Source: Pigmentiphaga kullae
GTDB taxonomy: Bacteria; Pseudomonadota; Gammaproteobacteria; Burkholderiales; Burkholderiaceae_B
Assembly: GCF_004216695.1 (NCBI RefSeq)
Contig: NZ_SGXC01000003.1
Coordinates: forward strand, 744,001 to 808,000
DNA length: 64,000 bases
Direction: 5' to 3'
Positions 27,113 through 35,403 of this stretch are shown here, one piece after another (positions within the stretch are counted from its first letter, which is position 1; each line of letters opens with the position of its first letter). The position numbers were made by a program, and so were the translations under genes. The notes beneath the pieces were generated by a model. That model saw only the letters and a list, made by a program, of their open reading frames with translations. It had not been told where the DNA came from and did not search any database.

Positions 27113-27698
27113 TCTGCGTCGCCAGACGCAGCGCGTAATCGCGCACGTCGGCCGGCCAGTCGCGCAGCAGCGCCGCGTAGCGTTCGCCGTCGCCCGCGAA
27201 CAGCGCGCGGGCGGCCTCTTCGAAACCGGGCAGGTCGCCTGCCATGGCGGACATGAAATGGTAGGCCGCGTCGCGCGCGCGCCGTTGGCCTTCCTGGCCA
27301 GCGTGGGCGCGGCGGGCTTCCTCCACCAGCTTGCGCAGCGCCACCGACGCGCCGCCGGGCTGGCCGTTGAGCCATTCCCAGTGGCGCGGCAGCAGCGTGA
27401 CTTCGCGCGCGACCACGCCCAGCCTGGGCCGCCCCTTGCCCCGGGGCGCCGAGGGCTCTTCGGCGGCCACGGCGTCGTCGCAGGCCGCGGGCGGTGTCGG
27501 GGGCAGGCGCGCCAGGACTTCGCGCTCGGAACCGCGCGTGTCGATGTCGAAGGGTTTTCCGGTCGCGTCGTCGAAGATGAGAATCGACGCGTGGTCCGGC
27601 GCGCGCGCGGCGCGCCGCACGGCCAGCGCGACGTCGCGCAGCGGGCCGCTGGCCAGCAGGCGATGGCCGTCGAAGGCGGTGCAGGTAAGGGCAGACAT
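27099..27698 (-). CDS. DUF2239 family protein
   Basis: Protein of 199 residues of unknown function, recognised by the start TCTAFDGHRLLASGPLRDVA, the central GRPRLGVVAREVTLLPRHWEWL and the C-terminal DRWPADVR-like helix (DWPADVRDYALRLA). I start at ATG 27698; a GTG at 27710 in frame is possible. Its promoter region carries two copies of an ACCCGGGT-centred palindrome (see next entries), pointing to tight repression. The 3' end overlaps the biotin carrier gene. Confidence 0.85.
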   Translation of the reverse strand: MSALTCTAFDGHRLLASGPLRDVALAVRRAARAPDHASILIFDDATGKPFDIDTRGSEREVLARLPPTPPAACDDAVAAEEPSAPRGKGRPRLGVVAREVTLLPRHWEWLNGQPGGASVALRKLVEEARRAHAGQEGQRRARDAAYHFMSAMAGDLPGFEEAARALFAGDGERYAALLRDWPADVRDYALRLATQTTPR

Positions 27699-27729
27699 GG
27701 CATTCACCACAAGAAAGGATGTGGTATTA

Positions 27730-27758
27730 ATTTACCCGGGTAAAAATATATTTGCAAT
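27730..27758 (-). promoter_or_regulatory. promoter of the DUF2239 gene
   Basis: Minus-strand TTGCAA (27758-27753), 17-base spacer, TAAATT (27735-27730). The spacer and -10 box are overlapped by operator O1. Confidence 0.5.
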
Positions 27759-27773
27759 AACACCCGGGTAAAT
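27732..27773. promoter_or_regulatory. two palindromic operators (ACCCGGGT core)
   Basis: O1, TTTACCCGGGTAAA at 27732-27745, is a perfect 14-base palindrome lying between the -35 and -10 boxes. O2, core ACCCGGGT at 27763-27770 with the same GTAAA flank, lies just upstream of the -35. Centres are 28 bases apart. The binding protein is not encoded next to them. Confidence 0.65.
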
Positions 27774-27806
27774 TTATTGATATGTCGGCGATCCGCAACG
27801 ACTGCT

Positions 27807-28595
27807 TCACGTGTAGCCCGATGCCGCGGGATTGGCCGTGTCGCCGCGGGCACGCGCCAGTTCCTGCCGCGTGCCCGCCTGGAGCAGCGCGCTGTCCTTG
27901 GCGATGGTGACGAAGCCGAATCCCTGGTCGGCATAGCGGCGCCCCGAGGCGCCTCCCGAGCATTGGATGCCGGCCACGCGCCCGTGGCGGCGGCAGGCGT
28001 CCAGAATGGCCGCGACCGCGTCGGCATGTTCCTTCTCCGGCTTGTCCAGGTCGGGCTCCAGCCCCAGGCCCAGCGCAAGGTCGGCGGGACCGACATAGAT
28101 GCCGTCCAGGCCCGGCGTGGCGGCGATGGCTTCCAGGTTGTCCAGTCCCCGGCGGCTTTCGATCATCACGAAGCACATGGGCTCGTCGCCCAGCGTGGCC
28201 GTATCGCGCGCCTGCCGCACCAGCGCCGAACGGATGGGGCCGTAGGAGCGGATGCCGGTGGGTGGGTAGCGGCAGGCCGCGACCGCGGCGGCCGCCTGCT
28301 CGGGCGTCTCGCACATCGGCACGATCACGGCCTGCGCACCGGCGTCCAGCGCCTTGGCGATCATCCAGTCGGTCGAGGCGGGCACCCGCGTCACGGGGAT
28401 GCCGCCGGCGCGTTCGATGGCGGTGAACATGGGCGTGACGTCGGCATAGTCGATCAGGCCGTGCTGCTGGTCCACGCAGACGTAGTCCAGTCCTCCCGCG
28501 GCCAGGAGTTCCGCGCCGAAGGCGCAAGGTAGAGCACACCATCCGCCGAAAACGGCTCGCTTTTCGGCGATCGCCAGGCGTAGGACTTTGGACAT
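27807..28595 (-). CDS. HpcH/HpaI family aldolase
   Basis: Class II (metal-dependent) pyruvate aldolase of 262 residues. Start ATG 28595 follows GGGAGG; an upstream in-frame ATG at 28673 has no such site. Family blocks: GLDYVCVDQQHGLIDY, ALDAGAQAVIVPM, CFVMIESRRGLDNL and GIYVGPADLALGLG with the metal-binding Glu and Asp. It is divergent from the Rieske operon across 131 bases and probably co-regulated, cleaving a hydroxy-oxo-acid to pyruvate and an aldehyde or semialdehyde. Exact substrate unknown. Confidence 0.9.
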   Translation of the reverse strand: MSKVLRLAIAEKRAVFGGWCALPCAFGAELLAAGGLDYVCVDQQHGLIDYADVTPMFTAIERAGGIPVTRVPASTDWMIAKALDAGAQAVIVPMCETPEQAAAAVAACRYPPTGIRSYGPIRSALVRQARDTATLGDEPMCFVMIESRRGLDNLEAIAATPGLDGIYVGPADLALGLGLEPDLDKPEKEHADAVAAILDACRRHGRVAGIQCSGGASGRRYADQGFGFVTIAKDSALLQAGTRQELARARGDTANPAASGYT

Positions 28596-28650
28596 GACTG
28601 CCTCCCGTTGGGGGTTTTCACGCATGAGCGTGGATTCGAACGAAAAGTGA

Positions 28651-28697
28651 TTGACAAAGATTCCGGCTGCCAACAGACTAAAAGTGTATCCACTTTT
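28651..28697 (+). promoter_or_regulatory. operator/promoter region of the Rieske operon
   Basis: A TTGACA box (28651-28656) is followed, near the expected start site, by the inverted repeat AAAAGTG-TATC-CACTTTT (28680-28697). The -10 box is weak (CAGACT at 17 bases spacing). The dyad is a likely site for the GntR encoded at 34677. Confidence 0.45.
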
Positions 28698-28726
28698 TCA
28701 CGACAGAGATAGTGTCAAAGGCAAGC

Positions 28727-30034
28727 ATGAGCAGGACACCAGAGATCGATGTTGGGGACTACGTCCGCGAGATACCCGGGCAGCAATTCCTGGTCCGCAC
28801 CGAGGCGTATACGGACGAAGACGTCTTCGAACTGGAGATGAAGCACATCTTCGAGCGGACCTGGATCTACGTCGGACACGAGACCGAGTTTGCGTCGGCC
28901 GGCAGTTTCAAGACGGCCCATGCCGGGCGCCAGCCCATCGTCGTGATCCGCGACAAGGAAGGAAAGATCGGCGCCTTCTTCAACCGCTGCATGCATCGCG
29001 GCGCGGCGCTGTTGCGCGAGCCGCAGGGTGTCGTGCAGGAAATGCGGTGTCCGTACCACGGCTGGATCTTCGACCTCGCGGGCCGGACGCGCCTGGTGTC
29101 CGAGCGCGGCGACCCGGGCGGCTACGGCGCCAACTTCATCGAGCCCGAAGGCCTGGTGCGCGTGCCGCGCCTGGAAAGCTACCGCGGTCTGCTGTTCGTG
29201 TCGCTCGACGCCGGCATCGAGCCGCTCGTGTCCTACCTGGGCGAGCTCAAGGCCGTCATCGACGCCAAGCTCGATCTCTCGCCGGTGGGCCGCATCGCCA
29301 TCGCTTCCAAGCCCTACGTCTGTCGATACAAGGGCAACTGGAAGCTGCAGACCGAGAACATCGTCGACGCCTATCACTTCATGCATACCCATGGCGCCTT
29401 CGTGAAGCTGCAGGCCAAGTACGGCGACAGCACCGGCGACTTCGGCGTGCACAAGGGACGCAGTTCGCGCGAGATGAGGGAGCAGCGCTTTCGCGGCGAG
29501 ACCTGGTCCTGCCGGCAAGGGCATGGCTTCGCGCGGGTGCCGGCGGCCGATCCGGGCTACCTGCTCGATGGCGAATTCGGACGCATGTATCGCGGGCTGC
29601 TGGACACGCATGGCGAAGCGGCGTTCGCGGGCATCACCTCGAAGGCGACCTCCACGGTATTTCCCAGCATGGGCATGATCCATCAGCAGATCCGGGTCTG
29701 GCGTCCTATCTCGGTCGATGAGACCGAGGTGCTGATCTATCCGTACGAGATCGAGGGCGCGCCTGATGCCTTCAACGCCGGCATGCTGCGCAGCCAGGAG
29801 CGGTTCTATGGGCCGTCGGGTTTCGGCATGACCGACGACACCGAGATATTCGCTCGCGTGACGCAGGGCCTGCGCGCCAGCAGCGTGGAGTGGCTGCTGT
29901 TCGACCGCGGCATGGACAGCGACGAGAGGACCGGCAGCGGCGACTACCGCGGCCTGCCGTCCAGCGAAGCGCCCCAGCGCGCCCTGTGGCGGGCCTGGGA
30001 AAAACTGATGCGGCAGGCATCGAAGCACGCTTGA
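28727..30034 (+). CDS. Rieske aromatic-ring-hydroxylating dioxygenase, alpha subunit
   Basis: Oxygenase large subunit of 435 residues. The ATG at 28727 follows AAAGG; a GTG at 28712 is less likely. The Rieske [2Fe-2S] centre is Cys88-x-His90-x17-Cys108-x2-His111 (NRCMHRG, CPYHGW). The mononuclear iron site is Asp214-x2-His217-x4-His222 in ENIVDAYHFMHTH. Size and order match benzoate/anthranilate/salicylate-type alpha subunits. Its beta subunit follows 14 bases downstream. No ferredoxin or reductase gene is in the operon, so electrons must come from proteins encoded elsewhere. Confidence 0.93.
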   Translation: MSRTPEIDVGDYVREIPGQQFLVRTEAYTDEDVFELEMKHIFERTWIYVGHETEFASAGSFKTAHAGRQPIVVIRDKEGKIGAFFNRCMHRGAALLREPQGVVQEMRCPYHGWIFDLAGRTRLVSERGDPGGYGANFIEPEGLVRVPRLESYRGLLFVSLDAGIEPLVSYLGELKAVIDAKLDLSPVGRIAIASKPYVCRYKGNWKLQTENIVDAYHFMHTHGAFVKLQAKYGDSTGDFGVHKGRSSREMREQRFRGETWSCRQGHGFARVPAADPGYLLDGEFGRMYRGLLDTHGEAAFAGITSKATSTVFPSMGMIHQQIRVWRPISVDETEVLIYPYEIEGAPDAFNAGMLRSQERFYGPSGFGMTDDTEIFARVTQGLRASSVEWLLFDRGMDSDERTGSGDYRGLPSSEAPQRALWRAWEKLMRQASKHA

Positions 30035-30048
30035 GGCGGGAATCGAGT

Positions 30049-30543
30049 ATGGAAAGCGCAATGTTGCAGGACATCACCCAGTTCATTTATCGCGAGGCGC
30101 GGCTGCTGGACGACAGGAAGTTCGACGATTGGCTGAACCTGTTCGACGACGACGGCTTCTACATCGTGCCCCTGGTGGACGAGGCGCGGCCGGGGCGGCA
30201 GGCGGCCATCGTCAACGACGACAGGATGGCCCGCGAGGAGCGCGTGTATCACCTGGTCAACCACTGGTTTCCGGCCCAGCAGCCGCCGTCGCGCACGCTG
30301 CACTTCGTCTCCAACGTGGCGGCCGACGAACGCGGCGACCTCTGGTCCGTGTCGAGCAGCCAGTTGATCCACGAGACGCGCGGCGGCGACTGGACCCAGG
30401 TCGGCCTGGGAGAGAAGAACGCCATCGCGGCCCGCGTCGACTATCTGCTGCGCCATCGCGACGGGGGATTCCGGATTCACGAGAAACGCATCCATCTGCT
30501 CGACCGTGCGGGCTGGCAAGGCAATCTCGCCTTCATCTATTGA
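30049..30543 (+). CDS. Rieske aromatic-ring-hydroxylating dioxygenase, beta subunit
   Basis: Small NTF2-fold subunit of 164 residues, which packs in an alpha3beta3 hexamer. The start ITQFIYREARLLDDRKFDDW followed by LNLFDDDGFYIVPL is characteristic of benzoate/anthranilate-type beta subunits, as is the segment HLVNHWFP and the end LDRAGWQGNLAFIY. The longer frame that contains it begins in the alpha-subunit gene; the ATG at 30049 is the realistic start. Confidence 0.92.
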   Translation: MESAMLQDITQFIYREARLLDDRKFDDWLNLFDDDGFYIVPLVDEARPGRQAAIVNDDRMAREERVYHLVNHWFPAQQPPSRTLHFVSNVAADERGDLWSVSSSQLIHETRGGDWTQVGLGEKNAIAARVDYLLRHRDGGFRIHEKRIHLLDRAGWQGNLAFIY

Positions 30544-30562
30544 TACACAGGGAGTACGGCAC

Positions 30563-31402
30563 ATGAAGCTGGTCAGGTACGGCGCGCAAGGGTGCGAGCG
30601 GCCGGGCATGCTGGACGGGCAGGGCGGGTTGAGGGATTTGTCGGGCCTCTTGCGGGACATCGATGCCCGGGCCATGGCGCGCGGCCTGCAGGACAGCCTG
30701 GGCGCGGTCGACGCCGGGCGCCTGCCCCGGGTCGACGGAACACCGCGCCTGGGGGCGCCGCTGGCACGGCCGGGCAAGATCATCGCCATCGGCTTGAACT
30801 ACGTGGACCATGCCAGGGAGTCCGGCATGGCGATTCCGGCCGAGCCCGTCGTGTTCATGAAGGCGCCGTCGACGCTGTCCGGACCGTACGACGACGTGCC
30901 CAAGCCGGCGAAGGCCGAGAAGATGGATTGGGAAGTCGAGCTGGGCATCGTCATCGGCAAACCTTGCCGCGACGTGTCCGAGCTGGATGCGGCCGGCAGC
31001 ATTTTCGGCTACGTGCTGGCGAACGACCTGTCTGACCGGGCCTTCCAGCTCGATCGCGGCGGCCAGTGGGACAAGGGCAAGAGCTTCGACCGTTTCTGCC
31101 CCATCGGTCCCTATCTCGTGACCCATGACGAGATCGCCGACGTGCACGCGCTCGACATCTGGCTCTCGGTGGACGGCGAGCGGGTGCAGCAGAGCAACAC
31201 CCGCCAGATGATCTTCAAGTGTCCGGCCATCGTCAGCTACCTGAGCCAATGCATGACCCTGGAGCCGGGCGATCTCGTCATTACCGGCACGCCGGCGGGC
31301 GTCGGCCTGGGCATGAAGCCGCCGCGCTACCTGCGAGGCGGCGAGCTGGTCGAACTGGGCATCGCCGGCCTGGGTACGCAGAAGTACCGCATCACCCGCT
31401 GA
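30563..31402 (+). CDS. fumarylacetoacetate hydrolase family protein
   Basis: FAH-superfamily enzyme of 279 residues, acting as hydrolase, decarboxylase or isomerase on oxo-acids. Start ATG 30563 gives the usual MKLVRYG opening. The catalytic core includes GLNYVDHARESG, the acidic metal ligands in DWEVELGIVIG, the segment NDLSDRAFQ, and KGKSFDRFCPIGPYL. The end ITGTPAGVGLGMKPPRYLRG is standard. Position after the oxygenase suggests it processes a ring-cleavage product, but no extradiol dioxygenase is visible here. Confidence 0.92.
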   Translation: MKLVRYGAQGCERPGMLDGQGGLRDLSGLLRDIDARAMARGLQDSLGAVDAGRLPRVDGTPRLGAPLARPGKIIAIGLNYVDHARESGMAIPAEPVVFMKAPSTLSGPYDDVPKPAKAEKMDWEVELGIVIGKPCRDVSELDAAGSIFGYVLANDLSDRAFQLDRGGQWDKGKSFDRFCPIGPYLVTHDEIADVHALDIWLSVDGERVQQSNTRQMIFKCPAIVSYLSQCMTLEPGDLVITGTPAGVGLGMKPPRYLRGGELVELGIAGLGTQKYRITR

Positions 31403-31435
31403 TCCCTCCCAACCGTTTCTCCACAGGAATCCCGC

Positions 31436-32857
31436 ATGCACGCTGTTTCTCCCAACGATGCGTTTCTTGATCACCTGGCCGCGTTCTGCATCCGCTCCCG
31501 CGGCTTCGAGATCGATGCCGCCTGCCGCGACGCCGTCAGGAAGGTCGTGCTGGACTCGTTCGGCGTGGTGCTGGGCGCGCTGGACCACCGGGCCGCCCAG
31601 CGCGCGCGCAGGTTCGCCGCCTGCTTTCCGTTGTCCGAAGGCGGGGCCAGACTGTGGGGATCCGGCGAACGCGTGGGCATCGAACATGCCGCCCTGCTCA
31701 ACAGCCCGCCGCTGCGCGCCTACGATTTCAACGATTTCTATCTTGGCCGCCTGGGCGGCGCGCATCCCAGCGACATCCTGACCGGCGTGATCGCGGTGGC
31801 GGAGTCGGCCGGCGCGAGTGGCCTGGAGGTGGCGCGGGCCCTGTGCCTGGGCTACGAGATGATCGTGGCCATGAGCGACTACTTCGATCCCGACCGGGCC
31901 GGCTGGGACTATCCCTGTCTGACCGCGCTGGGCGCCACGGCCGCGATCGGCGACATGCTGGGACTCGATCATGCGCAGTTCCGGCAGGCCTTCTCGATCA
32001 CCGTGAACGCGAACTATCCGTCGCTGGAAGCGGAGTCCTCCGAATTCGACGCGCATGGCGAGCTGACCATGTGGAAGCGCTTCAACGGCGGTGACGGCGT
32101 CCGGCATTCGATCTACGCCTGCCATCTGGCCAGGTGCGGCGTGGAGGGCGTGGTACGTCCCTTCGAGGGGAAGTTCGGCTATCTGGCCAAGCTGCAGGCC
32201 ACCACCGACGAGGCCGCGCAGGCCGTGCGGCGCCTGCAGGGCATCGAGCGCTTCGAAGGCATCGCCCGCGGCAGCTTCAAGCGCTGGCCGGTCGGATCGC
32301 GCGGACAGAGCGCCATCCAGTCGGCCCTGCGAGCGCGTGCCGCCTGGCAGGACGCGGGCCGCTCGCCGGAGGCGATCGCCAGGGTGACGGTACATGCCGA
32401 TCCCGGGGTGTATCGCCACCTGTACGAGATCCGCGTCGATCCGTTCGCGCCGCGCACGCGCGAGGCCGCCGATCATTCCCTGCCTTACATCGTCGCGGCC
32501 GCCCTGGTGCAGGGCGGCATCCGTCCCGCCAGCTTCGAGGCGCCGCTGCGCGAATCGCCTGAACTGCGCCGGCTGCTGGACGGCCGCATCGAGGTGGTCC
32601 AGGCCGAGTCGGCCTCGCCGTCCAACCTGTTGTCGGAAGTGGTGATCGAGGACGAGGCCGGCAATCGCCAAAGCGGTGGCCGCGAGGCCGCGCCCGGGTC
32701 GGCCGGCGTGCCGATCTCGTTCGACACCCTGGTCGAGAAATTCAAGGAGAACCTGGGCACGGGCCGGGCCGCGCGGGCCGAGGCCTTGATCGCCGCCGTG
32801 GCGGATCTCGATGCCTGCGTCGACATGCGGAGTCTGGTGGACGAGACGATGGCCTGA
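31436..32857 (+). CDS. MmgE/PrpD family protein
   Basis: MmgE/PrpD-fold protein of 473 residues. Known members are 2-methylcitrate dehydratase, cis-aconitate decarboxylase and iminodisuccinate epimerase. Blocks seen: VRKVVLDSFGVVLGA, NSPPLRAYDFNDFYLG with the Asp pair, GAHPSDILTGVIAVAE, and the basic segment GSFKRWPVGSRGQSAIQ. It is in the Rieske operon between FAH and the Bug receptor. It is one of four members in this window and the most divergent. A dehydratase or isomerase role is likely; substrate unknown. Confidence 0.9.
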   Translation: MHAVSPNDAFLDHLAAFCIRSRGFEIDAACRDAVRKVVLDSFGVVLGALDHRAAQRARRFAACFPLSEGGARLWGSGERVGIEHAALLNSPPLRAYDFNDFYLGRLGGAHPSDILTGVIAVAESAGASGLEVARALCLGYEMIVAMSDYFDPDRAGWDYPCLTALGATAAIGDMLGLDHAQFRQAFSITVNANYPSLEAESSEFDAHGELTMWKRFNGGDGVRHSIYACHLARCGVEGVVRPFEGKFGYLAKLQATTDEAAQAVRRLQGIERFEGIARGSFKRWPVGSRGQSAIQSALRARAAWQDAGRSPEAIARVTVHADPGVYRHLYEIRVDPFAPRTREAADHSLPYIVAAALVQGGIRPASFEAPLRESPELRRLLDGRIEVVQAESASPSNLLSEVVIEDEAGNRQSGGREAAPGSAGVPISFDTLVEKFKENLGTGRAARAEALIAAVADLDACVDMRSLVDETMA

Positions 32858-32937
32858 AAGCCATCGCCTGTGGATGCCGCGCAGGCCGTGCCTGCCGGTG
32901 GATGTGCCGTGTAGAGCTTCTATGAGAGGTCCTTGCC

Positions 32938-33912
32938 ATGCTTACCCGTTCAGTCTGGAAATTCCTGCTTGCCCTGTGCTGTGCCGCGAGTTCATACCCG
33001 GCACTGGCCGACGACTTCCCCAGCAAGGCCGTGCGGTTCATCGTGCCCTTTTCGCAGGGCACGGGGCCTGACCGCCTGGCCCGCCTGGTCGGAGAAGAAT
33101 TGACCAAGGCCTGGAAGGTCCCGGTCGTGGTCGAGAACCGCCTGGGGGCGTCGGGCCACGTGGGGGCCCAGGTCCTGGCCCAGTCGCAGCCCGACGGCTA
33201 TACCGTCGGCGTCATGGGCAGCAACATTTCGGTAACCGCCCACCTCATGAAGTCCGATACTTTCGTGCCCATGCGCGACCTGCAGCCGCTGGTCATCGCC
33301 GGCTATGGCGACATGACGCTGGTGGTGTCGGGCAAGTCGCGTTTCAACACGCTGACGGAGTTCCTGGACTACGCCAAGGCCAACCGCGGCAAGGTGGCGT
33401 TCGCCAGCGCCGGCATAGGCTCGCCTTCGCACATCTTCATCGCCCAATTGCAGCAGAAGACGGGAACGGAGTTCCTGCACGTGCCGTACAAGGGCACGGC
33501 CCCGGCCGTGACGGACCTGATCGGCGGCCAGGTCGAGGCCTTCTTCATCGCCACCCACACCGTCAAGCCCTATCTGGCCTCGGGCCAGTTGAAGGCGCTG
33601 GGCGTGGGGGCCGAGCAGCGCAACTCCCACGCGCCCGAGATCCCTTCCTTCGCCGAACTGGGCGTGAAGGACTTCTCGACCGAGGCCTGGTACGGCTTCA
33701 TGCTGCCGACCGGGGTTCCCGCGCCGATCGCCGAGAAGCTGTACCGCGACATCCACACGATCGTCAGTAACGAGCCCGTACGCGGCCAGCTCGACAAGTT
33801 CGGCCTGACGATGCGGCCGTCCACGACCGCCGAGATGCGGGAGTTCGTCGGCAAGGAGTTCCGGCGCTATGGCGAGGTCATCGCGCAATACCACATCAAG
33901 GCGGAGGAGTAA
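32938..33912 (+). CDS. Bug family tripartite tricarboxylate transporter receptor
   Basis: Periplasmic receptor of 324 residues with a signal peptide (about residues 1-24, ending ALAD). Mature motifs: DFPSKAVRFIVPFSQGTGPD, VENRLGASGHVGA, FLHVPYKGTAPAVTDL and AYGFMLPTGVPAP-like (WYGFMLPTGVPAP). It lies inside the Rieske operon and so likely captures the aromatic or related acid degraded by these enzymes. The membrane subunits are absent. Four bases separate its stop from the SDR gene start. Confidence 0.92.
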   Translation: MLTRSVWKFLLALCCAASSYPALADDFPSKAVRFIVPFSQGTGPDRLARLVGEELTKAWKVPVVVENRLGASGHVGAQVLAQSQPDGYTVGVMGSNISVTAHLMKSDTFVPMRDLQPLVIAGYGDMTLVVSGKSRFNTLTEFLDYAKANRGKVAFASAGIGSPSHIFIAQLQQKTGTEFLHVPYKGTAPAVTDLIGGQVEAFFIATHTVKPYLASGQLKALGVGAEQRNSHAPEIPSFAELGVKDFSTEAWYGFMLPTGVPAPIAEKLYRDIHTIVSNEPVRGQLDKFGLTMRPSTTAEMREFVGKEFRRYGEVIAQYHIKAEE

Positions 33913-33916
33913 GGCG

Positions 33917-34663
33917 ATGCAGGCAGGGGCTCAGCAGTTTCCCACGGTGATCGACGTCACCGGCATGTCGGTGCTCGTGGTGGGGGCGGAGGGCGGGGTG
34001 GGGCCGGCGGTGGTCGACGGCTTCGAGGCGCATGGGGCACGGGTCCATGCCGGTTACCTGGCGCCGGGAAGCGGCGGCGCGGACAGGCCCGGCGACCGCG
34101 TGCCCGCCGATGCGGATCCGGCCGCCATCCGCGATTTCCTGGATCGGGTGGAAGACGCCCATGGTCCGCTCGATGCCTTGATCTTCGTGTCGCCGCCGGT
34201 CTCGGTGGGCAAGGCGCTGGACATCGATCCGGTACTGTACGCCCAGGTCGCGCGCGACGAACTGGTCCTGCCCGTGCTGTTGCTGCGCGAAGCCGCCGCC
34301 CGCATGGCGCGGCGCGGCTTCGGGCGCCTGCTGTCGTTCTGCTCGATGTCGGGCAAGACCGGCGCGCATCCGGGCGTCAGTCCCTATGCCGCGGCCAAGG
34401 GCGGCCTGATCGCGTTCAGCCGTTCGCTGGCGGCCGAACTGGCGCCGCAGGGCGTGACGGTCAATGCCATCGCCACCGCGCTGTTCGACGTCCAGGTGAC
34501 CAAGACCGGGGAAGACCTTGAGCACGTACTCAAGGGCATCCCCGTCGGACGCGTGGGGCGCTCGCAAGAGGCCGCCGCGGCCGCCTTGTTCCTGGCCTCG
34601 CGTCTGTCCGGCTACATCACGGGGGAAACGCTGAACATGTCCGGCGGGCGCTTCATGGATTGA
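33917..34663 (+). CDS. short-chain dehydrogenase/reductase family protein
   Basis: SDR of 248 residues starting at ATG 33917. The nucleotide motif is atypical, VVGAEGGVGPAV (from residue 22) in place of TGxxxGIG, and the usual NNAG reads VSPP (residues 91-94). The catalytic Ser (143 or 145), Tyr157 and Lys161 (YAAAK) are intact, and VTVNAIATAL and the C-terminal GETLNMSGG are normal. It is the last gene of the Rieske operon; oxidation of a cis-dihydrodiol would fit, though the altered cofactor motifs leave this open. It is convergent with the GntR gene. Confidence 0.85.
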   Translation: MQAGAQQFPTVIDVTGMSVLVVGAEGGVGPAVVDGFEAHGARVHAGYLAPGSGGADRPGDRVPADADPAAIRDFLDRVEDAHGPLDALIFVSPPVSVGKALDIDPVLYAQVARDELVLPVLLLREAAARMARRGFGRLLSFCSMSGKTGAHPGVSPYAAAKGGLIAFSRSLAAELAPQGVTVNAIATALFDVQVTKTGEDLEHVLKGIPVGRVGRSQEAAAAALFLASRLSGYITGETLNMSGGRFMD

Positions 34664-34676
34664 GCGCCGCCCGGGA

Positions 34677-35393
34677 CTACAGGCGCACGCGCAGGATCGC
34701 CACCGCGTTCTGCATGAAGACCGGTGCGTAATCCGGGTCGATCAGCTTGATCGAGGCCGTGGCCGAGCGCACGAGCTGCAGGGTCTGGATACGCTGCGCA
34801 GCCTGGAGGTCTTCGGTTTCGTAGGCGTGCAGCAGCCCCGCATGGTCGCCCAGGTCGTCGGCGAAGAGCGACGGCGATGTCTGTTCGAGCGAGTAGCGCG
34901 CGCGTTCGGTCCGATGCCAGTATTCGTCCATCTTGTCGATGTACATCCGGCCCGCGGGCCGGTTCAGGCGGCGGTGGAAATCCAGGTGCAGGTCGCGCCA
35001 GTGGCTGGACTGCTCGTCGTCCTGGCGCGACATCCTGTCCACGACCTTCTTGCAGGCGGCCAGTTCGGTCCGGCTCAGGCGCCCCATGGAAACCTGGGTG
35101 GCGATGGCCTGGCAGGCGATCCACAGTCCGTAGATCTGGTCGACTTCCTCGGCCGTGAGTTGCGTGACCGTCATCCGGTACTTGAAGCGTGCCTCGGCCA
35201 GCCCGTCGGCCTGGAGCATGCGCAGCGCTTCGCGCACCGGCGTGCGGCTGACGCCATATTTCTGCGAAATATGGACCTGGTTCAGCTCATGGCCGGGCTG
35301 GAACTCGCCCTGGAAAATGCGTTTGCGCAGCGCCTCGTAGATGCGCACCGCTTCGAGATCGGTCTCGGCGCCCTCGCTGTCGGTCTTCGCCAT
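34677..35393 (-). CDS. GntR family (FCD-type) transcriptional regulator
   Basis: Regulator of 238 residues. Winged helix around residues 15-80 with NQVHISQKYGVSRTPVREAL; FCD ligand domain after it with the metal-ligand type residues D..H in HLDFHRRL and DDLGDHAGLLHAY. It ends 13 bases from the convergent SDR gene of the Rieske operon and begins 10 bases after dut on the same strand, so it may be transcribed from the housekeeping operon. Control of the Rieske operon through the dyad at 28680-28697 is inferred. Confidence 0.9.
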   Translation of the reverse strand: MAKTDSEGAETDLEAVRIYEALRKRIFQGEFQPGHELNQVHISQKYGVSRTPVREALRMLQADGLAEARFKYRMTVTQLTAEEVDQIYGLWIACQAIATQVSMGRLSRTELAACKKVVDRMSRQDDEQSSHWRDLHLDFHRRLNRPAGRMYIDKMDEYWHRTERARYSLEQTSPSLFADDLGDHAGLLHAYETEDLQAAQRIQTLQLVRSATASIKLIDPDYAPVFMQNAVAILRVRL

Positions 35394-35403
35394 GGACGCG
35401 CGA

